This document shows positions 4,316 through 5,818 of a stretch of 5,818 bases of DNA, one piece after another (positions within the stretch are counted from its first letter, which is position 1; every line of letters starts with the position of its first letter). This stretch comes from Microcaldota archaeon (GTDB taxonomy: Archaea; Micrarchaeota; Micrarchaeia; Micrarchaeales; CABMGC01). The notes under the pieces were generated by a model. That model made no database searches and had not been told where the DNA came from. It saw only the letters and a program-made list of their open reading frames with translations. The stretch is taken from the NCBI GenBank assembly GCA_021821605.1, contig JAKACG010000043.1, forward strand, positions 1 through 5,818. Reading direction: 5' to 3'. The translations under genes and the position numbers were made by a program.

Positions 4316-5818
4316 ATGCAGGGAGTATTTGGGCTTGTACTAAACTTGATAATAGACACCTCTTATTCATGGATTAGGATGTTTTTAGCACTCGGAATTT
4401 CAGTAGTTATCGCTTTTGCAATAGGCATTTATATGGCTTTGTCAAGAACCGCAGAACGATACTTGATGCCTATAATCGATATTCTGCAAACCGTTCCAAT
4501 ACTTGCTTTTTTCCCTTTTGCCATATACATAATTGTCGGATTACTTCCTGGAGTAATAGGAATAAATCTTGCCGTTATATTCTTGATAATAACAAGCATG
4601 TTGTGGAACATAATATTTGGTGTTTATGAATCTATAAAAACATTGCCTGAAGAGTTTAATGAGCTTTCTAAACTCTATAATATGGGATTTTTACAGAAAA
4701 TAAAAAAAATATTTATACCTGCAAGCCTGCCAAGAGTTGTAGAACAATCAATGCTTTCTTGGTCTATTGGCCTGTTTTATCTAGTAAGTAGTGAAATTTT
4801 TTCAACAGGTAATGCCGAGTATAGCGTCAAGCACGGGATAGGTGTTGCCGTTACAGAGCTTGCGGCTTCTGGAAACACTTATGGCTACATAATAGCACTG
4901 ATTATTTTTTTGATTTTTGTAATAGCCACAAGATTTCTATTTTTTGGACCTTTAGAAAGTTATGTAAATAAGCACAGAAAAGGCAAACCCGAAAAAAGTA
5001 GTTTCTTTAAAGAAATGAAATTAAGAAGCATACGAAGATATGAAAGATATGCTAAGAAGGAAGAAAGAGTACTGATAAGGGCACTTTCAAAAATAAAGTT
5101 TGGAATGCATAAAGAACAAAAGGCTAAAATTTCAAAGAGCAGCAGAATGCATATGATTTTTTACGCTTCTTTTGCAGTACTTCTTATTTTTATTTTGCTT
5201 TTTGTTACAGGACTTTTAAACTCTGAGATAATGATTCTCGAGGAGCTTGCAGCATCGATATTAAGAGTCTGGGTTGCATTTATTGCGGTTTCTATTGTTT
5301 CTATATTAATCTCAGTATATATAATATTCATGGCAAAAAACGAGTCAAGATACATTACTCTTTTCCAGATACTTGCAGCTATACCTGCAACTATACTGCT
5401 TCCAGAGCTTGTGAACTTATTTGGCAATGGGACATATGGCCCGGAGATTGTTGCTTTTCTTATTTTCTTCCTTAGCGGAGTATGGTACATGATATTTAGC
5501 ATGATTGGAGCCGGAAAAACTTTGCAGAGTAATGTTTTTGAGGTTAAAAGAATATTTGGAGTTAAGGGAATAAACTCATGGAAAAAGATATATGTCATGG
5601 CTCTGCTTCCTGGAATAATAACAGGAGGTATAACAGCTATCGCAGCAGAGTGGAACGCCAGTATTTTGGCAGAGTCGTTCGGGAGCACGCATGTAACATA
5701 CGGAATAGGAAGATTTCTTGATATTACTTTATCAAATGGTAACATTCTTTTGATGGGAATCGCATTAATAAATTTAGTTGTGATGATAATTATAATAAAT
5801 AAGGTGCTTTGGAAAAGA
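4316..5818 (+). CDS. Duplicated ABC-transporter permease, probable anion/nitrate-sulfonate type (3' partial)
   Basis: An open frame of 501 codons runs off the right edge without a stop. It encodes two permease units in one chain. Unit 1 (about 1-212) opens with SWIRMFLALGISVVIAFAIG, then DILQTVPILAFFP (55-67), and carries an EAA-type loop with LPEEFNELSKLYNMG...IPASLPR (110-140) that contacts the ATPase. Unit 2 (about 276-501) repeats the plan: ILRVWVAFIAVSIVSILIS (315-333), FQILAAIPATILLPEL (350-365) and NVFEVKRIFGVKG...ALLPG (406-433). A Lys/Arg-rich cytoplasmic linker (about 216-275) joins them. The fold is that of the TauC/SsuC/NrtB permeases, and the fused arrangement matches the family described as 'ABC-type anion transport system, duplicated permease component' (COG4986). 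The ATPase and any binding protein are not in view; the ATPase is expected downstream. An in-frame TAG at 4307-4309 fixes the start. The visible end (VLWKR) resembles the family's closing segment, so probably only a few residues are missing. The substrate cannot be read from sequence. Confidence 0.88.
   Translation, partial: MQGVFGLVLNLIIDTSYSWIRMFLALGISVVIAFAIGIYMALSRTAERYLMPIIDILQTVPILAFFPFAIYIIVGLLPGVIGINLAVIFLIITSMLWNIIFGVYESIKTLPEEFNELSKLYNMGFLQKIKKIFIPASLPRVVEQSMLSWSIGLFYLVSSEIFSTGNAEYSVKHGIGVAVTELAASGNTYGYIIALIIFLIFVIATRFLFFGPLESYVNKHRKGKPEKSSFFKEMKLRSIRRYERYAKKEERVLIRALSKIKFGMHKEQKAKISKSSRMHMIFYASFAVLLIFILLFVTGLLNSEIMILEELAASILRVWVAFIAVSIVSILISVYIIFMAKNESRYITLFQILAAIPATILLPELVNLFGNGTYGPEIVAFLIFFLSGVWYMIFSMIGAGKTLQSNVFEVKRIFGVKGINSWKKIYVMALLPGIITGGITAIAAEWNASILAESFGSTHVTYGIGRFLDITLSNGNILLMGIALINLVVMIIIINKVLWKR

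Noticed and set aside
4429..4611. A 60-codon minus-strand open frame
   Set aside because: It is antisense within the first permease unit, with no independent start signal or family resemblance.
5161..5745. A 194-codon minus-strand open frame
   Set aside because: It lies wholly antisense to the permease, whose protein has clear repeated permease motifs. The antisense translation shows no recognisable pattern and is a frame shadow.

Overview
This AT-rich window most likely comes from an archaeon. The SecY has the archaeal form, short TATA-like boxes sit about 25 bases before start codons (an archaeal promoter layout with near-leaderless transcripts), one protein is a signal-anchored surface protein packed with N-glycosylation sequons, and a V4R-domain protein is present. 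The lineage cannot be fixed from this sequence. A DPANN-type archaeon (Micrarchaeota or Parvarchaeota-like) is a guess based on general feel, not on a marker.

Layout: (1) 1-83 is the end of an unidentified gene with a striking cysteine-rich tail. (2) 84-253 is intergenic, with a T-tract terminator, a perfect 8-bp hairpin and TATA-like boxes. (3) 254-955 (+) encodes a membrane-anchored, sequon-rich, cysteine-free surface protein of unknown function. (4) 956-1115 separates two convergent genes and holds a hairpin followed by a T-run. (5) 1116-4230 is a minus-strand cluster, read in the order V4R-domain protein, SecY, then a five-helix membrane protein resembling the CcdC/DUF1453 family. (6) 4231-4315 is a compact divergent promoter. 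(7) 4316 to the window end (+) is a duplicated ABC-transporter permease that runs off the edge 501 codons in. It is a major gene, open to the window edge with no stop codon inside it.

The most unusual feature is the minus-strand cluster. SecY, the protein-conducting channel, lies 14 bases behind a 349-residue protein with a very basic N-terminal tail and two V4R-like halves. The first half keeps the paired cysteines of the V4R domain and the second has lost them. V4R is a small-ligand-binding fold thought to be related to the Bet3 subunit of the eukaryotic TRAPP tethering complex, so its tight coupling to the translocon gene, away from the usual ribosomal-protein neighbours of secY, deserves attention. 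The cluster ends in a CcdC-like membrane protein preceded by a five-codon mini-ORF that nearly duplicates the start of the gene. Most of the window (surface protein, channel, membrane protein, transporter) concerns the cell envelope.
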